From NCBI GenBank assembly GCA_017642895.1, contig JAEPON010000002.1, positions 62,001 through 126,000 of the forward strand: DNA of 64,000 nt. The letters are read 5' to 3'. Positions within the stretch are counted from its first letter, which is position 1. Each line of letters opens with the position of its first letter. The notes beneath the pieces were generated by a model. That model saw only the letters and a list, made by a program, of their open reading frames with translations, ran no database searches and had not been told where the DNA came from. This document shows positions 26,199 through 35,103 of the stretch, in pieces. The stretch is from Roseitalea sp. Its GTDB lineage: Bacteria; Pseudomonadota; Alphaproteobacteria; Rhizobiales; Rhizobiaceae. Both the position numbers and the translations under genes were made by a program.

Positions 26199-26990
26199 TC
26201 ACACGGTGAAACCGCCATTGGATGCGACCAGTCGCGGCCCCTTGCTGGCATCGCGGTGGCCGCGCACCAGATGGGCGTCATAGGTGTAGTAATCGGCGCG
26301 GTAGACCGCCTCGACGGCCTCGACCAGTTCGCCGGTTTCGGCATAGCTCAGGCGCATGACGACGATCACCGCCGCCGGCGCCACGATCTCGAACAGCGCG
26401 CATTCATCATCGGTTGCGAGCCGCGCCGTGACCCGTTCGCGGGCCTGATGGACCGCCAGACCGGCATCGGCGAAGTGGCTGTAAAGAGAAAAATCCGGCC
26501 GGTTCCGACCATCATCGGCATCGGACGCCAGCGCCGCGACCCGGCTGCAGACGGAAACCGGAATGCACGACACATGGATCGCGCACGGCGTATCATCGAC
26601 ATAGCGCAGGCGCCGCAATGTCATGGCCGGCCCGTTGATTGCCAACTGGCGGGCTTCGACATTGGTGGCCGGCCGGTAGTCGACCAGCCGCTGCCGCGTC
26701 CGGTGGCCGTCGAGCCGGACCGATTCCGAAAAGCTCAGAAGATGGCCCGCCTTGCGGTGCAACGACCGACTGGCGACATAGCTGCCCGACCCCTGCCGGC
26801 GATTGACCAGACCCTGGCTGACAAGTTCGGCGACCGCCCGCACGACCGTGCCACGGCTGACGCCGTGCGCGACGCTCAGTTCAGTTTCGCTGGGCAGCCG
26901 GTCGCCGGCCTTCAGATCGCCCGCATCAATCCGGCCCCGCAACAGATCGGCGAGCTGGCGATAACGGGGGGCGTGACCGGATGGCTGCAT
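26199..26990 (-). CDS. GntR family regulator (HutC-type, UTRA domain)
   Basis: A 263-residue repressor-type protein. The winged helix covers about residues 8-70 (SELSVAHGVSRGTVV equivalent region and the wing RRQGSGSYV). The remaining ~170 residues are a UTRA-like ligand domain. It is the first gene of the nucleoside operon, directly upstream of the binding-protein gene. A 14-bp perfect palindrome lies 23 bases upstream of its start, which suggests that it represses itself and the whole operon. Confidence 0.9.
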   Translation of the reverse strand: MQPSGHAPRYRQLADLLRGRIDAGDLKAGDRLPSETELSVAHGVSRGTVVRAVAELVSQGLVNRRQGSGSYVASRSLHRKAGHLLSFSESVRLDGHRTRQRLVDYRPATNVEARQLAINGPAMTLRRLRYVDDTPCAIHVSCIPVSVCSRVAALASDADDGRNRPDFSLYSHFADAGLAVHQARERVTARLATDDECALFEIVAPAAVIVVMRLSYAETGELVEAVEAVYRADYYTYDAHLVRGHRDASKGPRLVASNGGFTV

Positions 26991-27012
26991 GCAAGAACGT
27001 TAAATTGACATG

Positions 27013-27026
27013 GTTGACTAGTCAAC
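27013..27026. promoter_or_regulatory. Perfect 14-bp palindrome upstream of the GntR gene
   Basis: GTTGACTAGTCAAC is a perfect palindrome positioned 23 bases upstream of the GntR start. GntR proteins bind short palindromes in their own promoters, so this is the likely operator for the nucleoside operon. The region between here and the IclR gene (27.03-27.13 kb) shows nothing else recognisable. Confidence 0.6.
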
Positions 27027-27132
27027 TTTGAATCGTGTGGGGCTGCGCCGACCAACGCCCGATACGCACCAACGCCGGAGAAGATCCCTGCCCGGGGATT
27101 GGTGACGGGCGCAAAAACCGCTGGACCGATAT

Positions 27133-27160
27133 GTTCAAATATGCACATCTGGTTCAAACT
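27133..27160. promoter_or_regulatory. IclR-type operator candidate, two sites 19 bases apart
   Basis: GTTCAAATATGCAC at 27133 is followed by GTTCAAACT at 27152. The same arrangement, with the same 19-base step, occurs in front of the catabolic operon at 42407. Here it ends 9 bases before the start of the IclR gene, where it could mediate autoregulation. Confidence 0.65.
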
Positions 27161-27169
27161 GATTGATCA

Positions 27170-28000
27170 ATGTCACCACTTTCCGTGTCCACGCCTCAGC
27201 CCCAACAGGCAGCACCCGGCTATGACGTTCCGCCCGTCTCGCGCGCGCTGGCATTGCTGCGGCACGTGGCGGCGGGCAACCCGTGCCGCAACACCAGCCA
27301 GACAGCGCGGGCGCTCTCGATCAACCGGACGACGCTGTTGCGGCTGCTCGCCACACTCGAACGCGAAGGCATGATCGAGGAGATCGCCGAAGGCGGCGGC
27401 TACCAGTTGGGCACCGGGCTGATCACGCTGGCGGCGCAGGCGCTGGGCGAGCGCAGTGTCCTGCAGGTCGCACGGCCGGTGCTGCGCGCGCTCGTCGAGG
27501 AGTTGAACCTGTCGGCTCATCTGGGCGTCATCGAAGGGCGCGATATCGTCTATCTGGCCCGCGAGACGCCCAACTCCCATCTGGCGAGCACGGTGCGCGA
27601 GGGCACGCGCCTGCCCGCCCATGCAACGACGATCGGCCGCATCCTGCTGGCGCAGATGCCGCCCGATGCGGTGCGGGCGCTTTATGCCGACCACGCTCTG
27701 AAGGCCTATACCGAAAAGACCAGAACGGATCTTGACACATTGCTCGACCAGCTTGCCGCTGACAGGACGCGCGGACTTGCCTGGAGCGCCGCCAACTTCG
27801 AACCCGAGATCGGATCGGCGGCCGCGGCCGTCCATGATCATCGCGGCCAGGCGGTCGGTGCGATCAACGTCACCGGCCATGTCAGCCTGTTTGCCGTACA
27901 GGACGCGCAGGCACAGCGCATAGAGACCGCGCTCAAGCGGGCGGCGCAAACCGTCTCGGAGGCTCTGGGCCACCGCGAGGAAAGCCGCGCTCAGCGATAG
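27170..28000 (+). CDS. IclR family transcriptional regulator
   Basis: A 276-residue protein with an N-terminal winged helix (residues about 22-85: TSQTARALSINRTTLLRLL) and the C-terminal IclR effector domain (LSAHLGVIEGRDIVYLARE; AINVTGHV). It is transcribed toward the catabolic operon's 3' end. Paired sites in its promoter match those at the 42.4-kb promoter, so it probably controls that operon. IclR effectors are often small aromatic or organic acids. Confidence 0.92.
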   Translation: MSPLSVSTPQPQQAAPGYDVPPVSRALALLRHVAAGNPCRNTSQTARALSINRTTLLRLLATLEREGMIEEIAEGGGYQLGTGLITLAAQALGERSVLQVARPVLRALVEELNLSAHLGVIEGRDIVYLARETPNSHLASTVREGTRLPAHATTIGRILLAQMPPDAVRALYADHALKAYTEKTRTDLDTLLDQLAADRTRGLAWSAANFEPEIGSAAAAVHDHRGQAVGAINVTGHVSLFAVQDAQAQRIETALKRAAQTVSEALGHREESRAQR

Positions 28001-28590
28001 TCGTAGCCGAATGTCATGCCAAAAGCTTCAGCCGTCAGCGCGGCGTTGCCGCGCCGGGCATCCCGCAACCACAGACGGCCATGCACCTGTGTCTCGCCGA
28101 AATCGGCGTTTGCGGGAAGCCGCGCGCCATGGCACCACAGGCCCCCAAGCCATTCGGCGCCATGAAACGTCATCGCACCGGCGCCGGTCACGTCCTGCAG
28201 GGAAAAATTGCCATAGCTGACGGTGTCCTCGAAGCAGGCGCCGGCCGCAAACCGCGCCCGGTCGAAACGGCCAATGCCGCGAAACCCGACGCCCGCAAAC
28301 CGGGCCGACCCTGAAAAACCTGCATCCTCGAATCGCGCATCGTTGAGAAAGAGCGCGTCATCGAAGACTGCATCACCATCGAAGACCGTGCTGCCGAACC
28401 AGCTCAGACCGGCAAAGCGCGCGCCCTCGACAACGATTCCCTCGGCAAACCGGGCACCGGTGAAATCCACGCCCGGCAAGTCGAGCCCCGAAAGGTCGAG
28501 CTGGTCCTCACAGACAACGCCGCGCAGATCGACATGCGCGCCGTGGTGCCACGGCACATCGAGCGCCTGCCGGATTTCTTCCGCCTTCAT
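27991..28590 (-). CDS. Pentapeptide repeat protein
   Basis: A 199-residue protein built mainly of tandem five-residue repeats with Phe in the central position, from about residue 38 to 175 (DFTGARF, ARFAGLSWF, VFDDALF, ARFEDAGF and others). Such repeats fold as a right-handed quadrilateral helix. No signal peptide or catalytic motif is visible. It lies 12 bases after the flavodoxin gene and is probably the last gene of the operon; its 3' end overlaps the convergent IclR gene by 10 bases. Function unknown. Confidence 0.8.
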   Translation of the reverse strand: MKAEEIRQALDVPWHHGAHVDLRGVVCEDQLDLSGLDLPGVDFTGARFAEGIVVEGARFAGLSWFGSTVFDGDAVFDDALFLNDARFEDAGFSGSARFAGVGFRGIGRFDRARFAAGACFEDTVSYGNFSLQDVTGAGAMTFHGAEWLGGLWCHGARLPANADFGETQVHGRLWLRDARRGNAALTAEAFGMTFGYDYR

Positions 28591-28602
28591 GAGTCCATGG
28601 CC

Positions 28603-29070
28603 TCAAGCCGCCTTGCCGAACCGGCTTTCGGCCAGCGCGACGGCCTCCGTCGCCCAGGGCAGCGCCAGATCCTCGGCAAGATCAACGCCGGAGGCGTCGT
28701 GCGTCGCCCGCTCGCCAAGCTGCACGGCACCGTGTTGCGTCAAAAGCTCGGCCAGCCGTTTGCTGCCGAAATTGAACGTCTCCTCATATTCGCTGTCGCC
28801 AAGACCGAAAATGGCGAAATGGACGCCCGCCAGACTGGTCGCCCCGGCCTTGAGCACTTCGGCAAACGGCTGCGCGGACGCCGGCAGTTCGCCGTCGCCA
28901 TAGGTTGAACAGACGACCAGATAGAGTGTCTCCGCATCGAACTCGCCGACCGGAAAATCGCTGAGGTTGGTGCAGGTCACCTCATGGTCGGCATCGAGCG
29001 CGTCGCCAATGTCCTCGGCGAGCATCTCGGCATTGCCCGTCTCGGTTCCGTAAAGGATCACGATCTTCAT
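28603..29070 (-). CDS. Flavodoxin (MioC-like, FMN electron carrier)
   Basis: A 155-residue flavodoxin-fold protein. The FMN phosphate loop YGTETGNAEMLA is at residues 7-18 and the second FMN loop STYGDGELPASA follows near residue 60. GLGDSEYEETF is the third loop. The start MKIVIL overlaps the reductase stop (ATGA). It is coded with a ferredoxin-NADP reductase-like protein and a Rieske oxygenase in the same operon, so it is likely the electron shuttle of the oxygenase. Confidence 0.9.
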   Translation of the reverse strand: MKIVILYGTETGNAEMLAEDIGDALDADHEVTCTNLSDFPVGEFDAETLYLVVCSTYGDGELPASAQPFAEVLKAGATSLAGVHFAIFGLGDSEYEETFNFGSKRLAELLTQHGAVQLGERATHDASGVDLAEDLALPWATEAVALAESRFGKAA

Positions 29071-30299
29071 GACGAGGTCTCCTCTGCATGGCACGCCGCT
29101 TCGATCATGGCCGCCCGATCGCATATCTTGACCCGGCAGCGGGCGGCATCGGCGCCGGCAAGTTCGCGCCGCTCGATGCGCAGCCAACCGGGATAGTCGA
29201 CCACATCGCGCGGTCCTTCGAAAAGCGTGCCGCCCGGCCGCTCGGGCCCGGCGGAGACACCGTCCAAGTCCGCCAGAATGTCTGCGGCGAGCACTTGCGC
29301 GTCGGCCCGGTTGTCGGGAATGGTGCCGCGCGGCCCGCGCCGGAACCAGCCGGCCGCGTAGACGGGCGCGGCGCTGTCGGCTTGCGCCAGAATGTCGGCG
29401 CGCGGCAGATCGCCGATGTCTTCAAAGCCGATCGCAGTGACGATCGATGTGCAGCCGACAACGATCTCATCGCCCTGCACGGTTCGGCAGCGCAGGCCCG
29501 TCACCCGTCCGCCCTGTGTCTCCACCGCCAACGGCACATGCGAGAAGACGAACCGGATCGTGCGCGCGGCGGTGCCGTCGCCGTCGATGGCGGCCAACGC
29601 ATCCAGCAATTTCTGCCCGTGCTCGTCATCGGCGGTGCCGGCATTGTCGACGGTGATGGCAACGCCGGCCAGCTTGCCCAGTTCCTTGATCATCACGGGA
29701 TCGAATTTCGCCTGCGCTGCCGGCGAGCGGCCAAGCACGGTGATCGCCTCAATGCCGCTTTCGGCCAGCCAGCGCGTTTGCTCCGGCCCGAGATCGGAAC
29801 CGGTCAATTCGTCCGGCAGCTTGCCCAGAAGCCGAACGATGTCGACCGCAACATTGCCATTGCCGACGATCAGCGGCCGCGCGCCCAGATCAGGCAGCGG
29901 CCCGGCATCGGGATGGCCGTTGAGCGCCCGCGTGATGGCCCCGGCGCCGACAACGCCCGGCGCCGCGTCATTGGCAATGCCAAGCCTGCGGTCGGCGGCA
30001 AGGCCCGTGGCGAAGACGACCACATCATAGGCCGACCGGAGTTCGTCCCGCGTCACATCGCGGCCGACATGCACATTGCCGAAAAAGCGCGCGCCCTGCC
30101 GCTCGAAGATGCGGGCGAACTGGCGCGTCACCGCCTTGCTGCCCTGATGGTCGGCGGCAACCCCGTAACGCACAAGGCCGTAGGGAACCGGAAGCACGTC
30201 GATCAGGTCGACGCCAAGGTCGGCACGCGCCTTCAACAGAGCCTGTGCCAGATAACAGCCGGACGGGCCCGCGCCAACAATGGCGATTTTATGCGTCAT
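29067..30299 (-). CDS. Ferredoxin/adrenodoxin-NADP reductase-type flavoprotein (FprA-like)
   Basis: A 410-residue FAD protein with the N-terminal dinucleotide motif GAGPSGCYLAQAL (residues 8-20), the typical PVPYGLVRYGVAADHQ segment after it, and the NADP site GNGNVAVDIVRLL. The C-terminal AAGWFRRGPRGTIPDN is the adrenodoxin-reductase hallmark. It overlaps both neighbours by four bases. It probably passes electrons from NADPH to the flavodoxin downstream. Confidence 0.9.
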   Translation of the reverse strand: MTHKIAIVGAGPSGCYLAQALLKARADLGVDLIDVLPVPYGLVRYGVAADHQGSKAVTRQFARIFERQGARFFGNVHVGRDVTRDELRSAYDVVVFATGLAADRRLGIANDAAPGVVGAGAITRALNGHPDAGPLPDLGARPLIVGNGNVAVDIVRLLGKLPDELTGSDLGPEQTRWLAESGIEAITVLGRSPAAQAKFDPVMIKELGKLAGVAITVDNAGTADDEHGQKLLDALAAIDGDGTAARTIRFVFSHVPLAVETQGGRVTGLRCRTVQGDEIVVGCTSIVTAIGFEDIGDLPRADILAQADSAAPVYAAGWFRRGPRGTIPDNRADAQVLAADILADLDGVSAGPERPGGTLFEGPRDVVDYPGWLRIERRELAGADAARCRVKICDRAAMIEAACHAEETSS

Positions 30300-31801
30300 C
30301 GACCCGACACCGCCTTGGTCGCCCACGGATGCGGCGTACCGGTCAGATCGACATACATGCCCTTCTGCGCCATGTAGGCTCGGATGCCGTCGCGCCCCTT
30401 TTCGCGCCCGACACCGCTGTCCTTTTCGCCACCGAACGGCGTCGAGATCGAGAACTGCTTGTAGGTGTTGACCCAGACCGTGCCGGCGCTGATCGCACGG
30501 CCAACCCGCCAGCTTTTGGCAAAATCAGCAGTCCAGATGCCGCAGGCCAGCCCGTATGCATTGGCGTTGGCCTGCGCGATCACATCGCCTTCGTCATCGA
30601 ACGGCAAAACCGCCAGAACCGGGCCGAAGACTTCCCTTTGGCAAATACGCGCATCGTTGGACATGCCGGCAAGAATGGTCGGCACGTAATAGGCGCCCTT
30701 TTCGTAAGCGCCGCCTTCCGGCGCACGGCCACCGGTCAGAAGGTCCGCGCCATCCTCGAGCGCCATGGCGACATCGCGCGCCACCGCCGCGCGGTGATCG
30801 ACATGGATGAGAGGCGCCACCTGCGTGTCGGGCTCGAACGGATGGCCGATCGTCAACCGCTCCGTCGCCGCAACCAGGCGCCCGACAAATGCGTCGTAGA
30901 TCGAACGCTGCACGAACAGGCGCGAGCCGGCGATGCAGCTCTGCCCGCTCGATGAAAAAATGCCGAACATCACGCCGGCCAGCGCCTGGTCGATGTCGGC
31001 GTCTTCAAAAACGATGGTCGGCGATTTTCCGCCCAGTTCCAGACTGACCGGCATCAGCTTTTCCGCTGCCTTGATCGCCAGCGCACGGCCGGTGTCCGTT
31101 CCTCCCGTGAAGCTCACCTTGGCGATGTCGGGATGTTCGACCAGAAGATTGCCGATCTCGCGTCCCGCGCCCGGCAGCACGGAGAAAAGCCCCGGCGGCA
31201 GACCCGCCTGCTCGACGATGCGCGCCAGTTCCAGCGCCACCAGCGGCGACCAGGATGCGGGCTTGAGCAACACCGCATTGCCCGCCGCAAGCGCCGGCGC
31301 GACCTTTTGCGCGTCCGATGCGATCGGCGAATTCCAGGGCGTGATCGCGGCGATCAATCCGAGCGGTTCGTGCACCGACATGGTCAGCGCATCGCCGCGC
31401 TGGCTCGTCAGAGCTTCGTCCATCGTCTCGGCAACCGCGCCGAAATAGCGGAACGTTCCGGCCGCCGAGGCGGCGAGCGCGCCGGTCTCGCGCAGCGTCT
31501 TTCCCGTGTCGCGGCTCTGAATGTGGGCGATCCGTGCCGCATTGGCCTCGATCCCGTCGGCGATCGCGCACAGAAAGCGCGCCCGCTCATGCGGCTTCAG
31601 ATTGCGCCATGCCGGGTCGGCCTGCGCGGCCTTCGCCCTCTCGATCGCCCGTTCGCCATCGGCCACGGATGCGCCTTTGATCGTCCGGTTGACACTGCCG
31701 TCGGCCGGGAAGATCGACACGATTTCGTTGCCAGATCCCTTTTCCCAAACGCCGCCGACATAAAGATCGCCGGCGGGCATGTGCGTGTCGTGCGCCGTCA
31801 T
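30296..31801 (-). CDS. Aldehyde dehydrogenase
   Basis: A 501-residue NAD(P)-dependent aldehyde dehydrogenase, with the catalytic Glu in LELGGKSPTIV and the catalytic Cys in SSGQSCIAGSRLF; PFGGEKDSGVGREKG is the C-terminal motif. The start at ATG 31801 overlaps the aspartate-dehydrogenase-like gene stop. It may oxidise the aldehyde formed by the TPP enzyme in the same operon. Confidence 0.91.
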   Translation of the reverse strand: MTAHDTHMPAGDLYVGGVWEKGSGNEIVSIFPADGSVNRTIKGASVADGERAIERAKAAQADPAWRNLKPHERARFLCAIADGIEANAARIAHIQSRDTGKTLRETGALAASAAGTFRYFGAVAETMDEALTSQRGDALTMSVHEPLGLIAAITPWNSPIASDAQKVAPALAAGNAVLLKPASWSPLVALELARIVEQAGLPPGLFSVLPGAGREIGNLLVEHPDIAKVSFTGGTDTGRALAIKAAEKLMPVSLELGGKSPTIVFEDADIDQALAGVMFGIFSSSGQSCIAGSRLFVQRSIYDAFVGRLVAATERLTIGHPFEPDTQVAPLIHVDHRAAVARDVAMALEDGADLLTGGRAPEGGAYEKGAYYVPTILAGMSNDARICQREVFGPVLAVLPFDDEGDVIAQANANAYGLACGIWTADFAKSWRVGRAISAGTVWVNTYKQFSISTPFGGEKDSGVGREKGRDGIRAYMAQKGMYVDLTGTPHPWATKAVSGR

Positions 31802-32622
31802 CACACCACCACCGCGGATTGCCGGTTGCGCACCTCACGCAGCACCGAATGAATCGTCGTGGCCGATGTCCTGGCGTTGCCATCAGACACCTGGTTCTCG
31901 ATCCGCACCGAAATGCGCGCCAGCGGCGAAACCGCATCGAACTGGTGCACATTGCCCGGCGTGTCCGGATCGGCGACCAGTTCGACTTGCGTGGCCTCGA
32001 ACCCGGCCCCGGCCAGCGCCAGGGTCGCCGCCACGTTGGCGTTTTTCGGATAGTGCGCCGATGCCTCGCGCGCCGTCCCGCTAAAGAACACGGACGGGCC
32101 ATCCAGCCTGTCGAGATCGACGGCCTTTTCGGCAGGCGTGCCACGCCATGCGGCTGGTCGCTTGGTGCCGCGATAGCGCACATCGATCGCGCCGGCCGTG
32201 CCGAGGGCGGCAAGAAGATCGATCCCGCCAATGGCGCCCGGAGGAACGATAAGCCGCCCGCCACCCTTTTTGGCAGCGGCGCGCAGCGTGTCTTCAAGCG
32301 TCTGGTCGGCCAGCGCGCCGGCCGAGACCACCACCATGTCGAGCCCGGCTTCAAGCACCGCCGGCCCGTGGGCACGCACCGCCGAATGACCGGCGCACTC
32401 GACGATCAGGTCGCACCGTTCGGCGAGAAGGCCACCGGTATCGGTGACGATGGCATTGCTTTGCGCCGCACCGGCCAAATCGGAACCGAGCCGGTCCTGC
32501 AACGCGTCGCGCTGCGCGGGCTTGCACAACACGGCCAGATGCCCGAGCGGTGCCGGCCCCTCGGCCAAAAGCGCCATGAGGGACTGGGCGATGTTGCCGA
32601 AGCCGATCACGCCAAGACGCAT
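31801..32622 (-). CDS. L-aspartate dehydrogenase-like protein (NadX type)
   Basis: A 273-residue protein with an N-terminal Rossmann motif GFGNIAQSL, PPGAIGGIDLLAALG in the middle and HYPKNANVAATLALAG, the pattern of the aspartate dehydrogenase family (usual length 265-270). It would deaminate an amino or imino acid with NAD(P), or reductively aminate the oxo acid. There are no NAD-biosynthesis genes nearby, so a catabolic role is more likely. Start and stop overlap adjacent genes. Confidence 0.85.
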   Translation of the reverse strand: MRLGVIGFGNIAQSLMALLAEGPAPLGHLAVLCKPAQRDALQDRLGSDLAGAAQSNAIVTDTGGLLAERCDLIVECAGHSAVRAHGPAVLEAGLDMVVVSAGALADQTLEDTLRAAAKKGGGRLIVPPGAIGGIDLLAALGTAGAIDVRYRGTKRPAAWRGTPAEKAVDLDRLDGPSVFFSGTAREASAHYPKNANVAATLALAGAGFEATQVELVADPDTPGNVHQFDAVSPLARISVRIENQVSDGNARTSATTIHSVLREVRNRQSAVVV

Positions 32623-34304
32623 CAGGCGGGCTCCCTGTTCCCTGCGGCGCCCGCCGGCGGGCCGGAAAAGGCGCTCGTAAACGGTCCGATCGTGCACATG
32701 TCCACTTCCACCAGTTGCGGGCCTTTGGCGGCCAGCGCGCCGTCCAGTGCGCCGGCAAAGCCGGCTAAGTCGCCGACGCGCCGGTGCGGCATGCCGATCG
32801 ACGCGCAGAACTGCGCGAAATCCGGCGCGGCGAGCGCGGAATAGTGCCGGCGCGAGTCATATTGCGCATCCTGAATGTTCTGGATCACGCCATAGGCCTG
32901 ATCGTTCATCAGCACGTAGACGAGCGGTGCCTCTTCCTCGACCGCCGTGATCATCTCGGCAATCCCCAGCATCGTCCCGCCATCGCCAAGAAGCGTCACC
33001 GCCTTGGCCGCGCCGGACTTTGCAAGCGCCGCGCCAATGCCCATCGCCACGCCCTGCCCGATCCCGCCGCTCAGTGCGTGAACGCCCTGCCTGGGATGCG
33101 TCACCCGGACATAGCGGTTGCCGAAGGTGGAATTGGCGATCGTCACATCACGCACCCAGACATGACCGCCCGCTGACACGGTTTCCGACAGCGTGTCGGC
33201 GACGACGCGATAGGGGCCGAGCATGTCGCGCATCGTGCCCTCGGCCTGCGCACGCGCGCGCGCAATGTCGAAACTCAGATTGGGATCGGTGTCGAGCGTA
33301 TCGGGCAGCCGGTCGAGCAGGCGGCGCAGCGTGTCCGCGGCATCGCCATGGGCGAAGATATCCACCGGATAGTTGCGCCCGCCCTGCGCCGCATCGGCAT
33401 CGATCTGCAGAAGCGGCCGGGGCAGCGCCATGGCGTTGTTGCGCGTTTCATTGCCGCGCAGACGCGAACCGACAACCAGCATCAGATCGCAGCTTTCATA
33501 GAGCGCGGACGCCTCCGGCGTCATGTTGAACGCGCCAAGGCTGGCCGGCTCCTGTTCGGAAACGACCCCGCGCCCGTTTGTCGAGGTGACGACGCCAAAG
33601 CCCCGGCGCATCAGTTCGGTGGCTTCCGCGCTCGCGCCGCGCGCACCACCGCCCAGCCAGACAAGCGGACGTTTGGCTGTTTCGATCAGCGCCGTCATCT
33701 CATCGATGACCGCATCGCAGGCCCGGGGGCGCTGGATGACGGGCGGATGAATGCGTCCGTGCGGCGCGGCTGGCATGCGCTGCACGTCGACCGGAATTTC
33801 AAGGCTCACCGGCCCCGTCGGCGCGGACAGGGCCGCCGACACGGCGGCAGCCATCGTGCCGATGGCGCCGTTCGCATCCCACAGCCGGTAGACCGCCTTG
33901 GAGAGGCCACGCAGCATCTCCGGCTGGCGCGGCACGTCATGGATCGCCGCCCGGTCGCGGTCGGCATAAGCAAGGTCCACCTGTGTGGTGATGTGCAGGG
34001 CTGGCGCGCCGGCGGTCAGCGCTTCGCTCTGCGCACCAGCGGCATTGGCCGCGGCCGTTCCCGTCGATGTCAGGCAGACGCCGAGCCCGCCCGAAACCCG
34101 CGCATAGGCATCGGCCATGTTCATCGCGCCCGCTTCGCCCCGCGCCGGAACGAACCGGATGCGGCCCTGACGCGCAACCGCATCGAGGATCGGCATGTTG
34201 TGGATCGAGATGACGCCGAAGAGCGTCGTCACGCCGATCTCAGCAAGATAATGGGCGATGAAATCGCCGACCGTTCCGGCCTGTTCAATGGTTTCCATCT
34301 TCAT
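32622..34304 (-). CDS. Thiamine pyrophosphate-dependent enzyme (decarboxylase/acetolactate synthase fold)
   Basis: A 560-residue three-domain TPP enzyme. The catalytic glutamate that activates the cofactor is in ARGEAGAMNMADAYAR (about residue 50). The central domain binds no obvious FAD by motif. The TPP/Mg motif is GDGGTMLGIAEMITA, with the trailing Asn in LMNDQAYG. Three ATGs follow the GGAG site in a row; I use the second, which has a 6-base spacing. Expected to decarboxylate a 2-oxo acid of the operon's pathway; carboligation is possible. Confidence 0.86.
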   Translation of the reverse strand: MKMETIEQAGTVGDFIAHYLAEIGVTTLFGVISIHNMPILDAVARQGRIRFVPARGEAGAMNMADAYARVSGGLGVCLTSTGTAAANAAGAQSEALTAGAPALHITTQVDLAYADRDRAAIHDVPRQPEMLRGLSKAVYRLWDANGAIGTMAAAVSAALSAPTGPVSLEIPVDVQRMPAAPHGRIHPPVIQRPRACDAVIDEMTALIETAKRPLVWLGGGARGASAEATELMRRGFGVVTSTNGRGVVSEQEPASLGAFNMTPEASALYESCDLMLVVGSRLRGNETRNNAMALPRPLLQIDADAAQGGRNYPVDIFAHGDAADTLRRLLDRLPDTLDTDPNLSFDIARARAQAEGTMRDMLGPYRVVADTLSETVSAGGHVWVRDVTIANSTFGNRYVRVTHPRQGVHALSGGIGQGVAMGIGAALAKSGAAKAVTLLGDGGTMLGIAEMITAVEEEAPLVYVLMNDQAYGVIQNIQDAQYDSRRHYSALAAPDFAQFCASIGMPHRRVGDLAGFAGALDGALAAKGPQLVEVDMCTIGPFTSAFSGPPAGAAGNREPA

Positions 34305-34314
34305 GGCCATCTCC

Positions 34315-35103
34315 TCAGATATGTCTCGAAAGGCCGCCCGAAACCTCGAGCTGGGCGCCTGTGATGTAGCTGGCCGCATGCGAGCCCAGAAAGGCGATCG
34401 CCGCCGCCGCTTCCATCGGATCGCCGAGCCGGCCAAGCGGAATGCCCTTGTCGCGGGCGAGCGCGCCGTACCATTCCTCGCGGCTCTGGCTCTGGTCTTC
34501 GCGGGCGGCGAAGCGCCGGGTCCACTGGCCCGATCCGACAAGGCCCAGAAGCACCGAATTGACCCGCACGTCGGGCGCGAACTCGATGCTCAACGATTTG
34601 AGCAGGTTCTGCACACCCGCCCGCGCCGAGGAGGTGCAGACCATGTGCGCCTCGGGCTGGTAGGCGAGAAGCGAATTGACCGCAACGATGGCGCCGCGCG
34701 CTTCCTTCAGCATCGGTAGGAAGGCGCGCGCCGGCAGGATCTGGCTGAACAGCTTGAGTTCATACTCGGCGCGCCAGTCATCATCGCTCGTCGTTTCAAA
34801 GGTCGATTGCCGCCCCTGCCCCGCATTGTTGACCAGAAGGTCGCAGCGCCCGAAGGCCGCCTTCACCGCGCCTGCGAAACCGTTCACCGCGTCCGCGTCG
34901 AGCACCGAAAGCGCGCTGGCCAGCACATTGGCGTCGCCATAATCGCGCTTGAGCACGGCGGCGACATCGTTCAGCCGGCCTTCATTGCGCGCGCAAAGGG
35001 CCACCTGTGCGCCCGAATCGAGCAGCGTGCGCACCGTGGCAAGGCCGATGCCGGACGACCCGCCCGTGACGACGGCGACCTGCCCCTTGTATCCATAGTC
35101 CAT
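34315..35103 (-). CDS. SDR family protein lacking the usual catalytic Tyr and Lys
   Basis: A 262-residue short-chain dehydrogenase fold with TGGSSGIG (residues 13-20) and NNAGQG (92-97). The serine expected at the active site is Ser144, but the positions that should be Tyr and Lys 13 and 17 residues later are Thr157 and Arg161. The rest of the fold is intact. The gene lies between the TPP enzyme and the extradiol-type dioxygenase with tight spacing. It may catalyse a different reaction (for example a dehydratase or isomerase step) or be a binding protein. Confidence 0.85.
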   Translation of the reverse strand: MDYGYKGQVAVVTGGSSGIGLATVRTLLDSGAQVALCARNEGRLNDVAAVLKRDYGDANVLASALSVLDADAVNGFAGAVKAAFGRCDLLVNNAGQGRQSTFETTSDDDWRAEYELKLFSQILPARAFLPMLKEARGAIVAVNSLLAYQPEAHMVCTSSARAGVQNLLKSLSIEFAPDVRVNSVLLGLVGSGQWTRRFAAREDQSQSREEWYGALARDKGIPLGRLGDPMEAAAAIAFLGSHAASYITGAQLEVSGGLSRHI

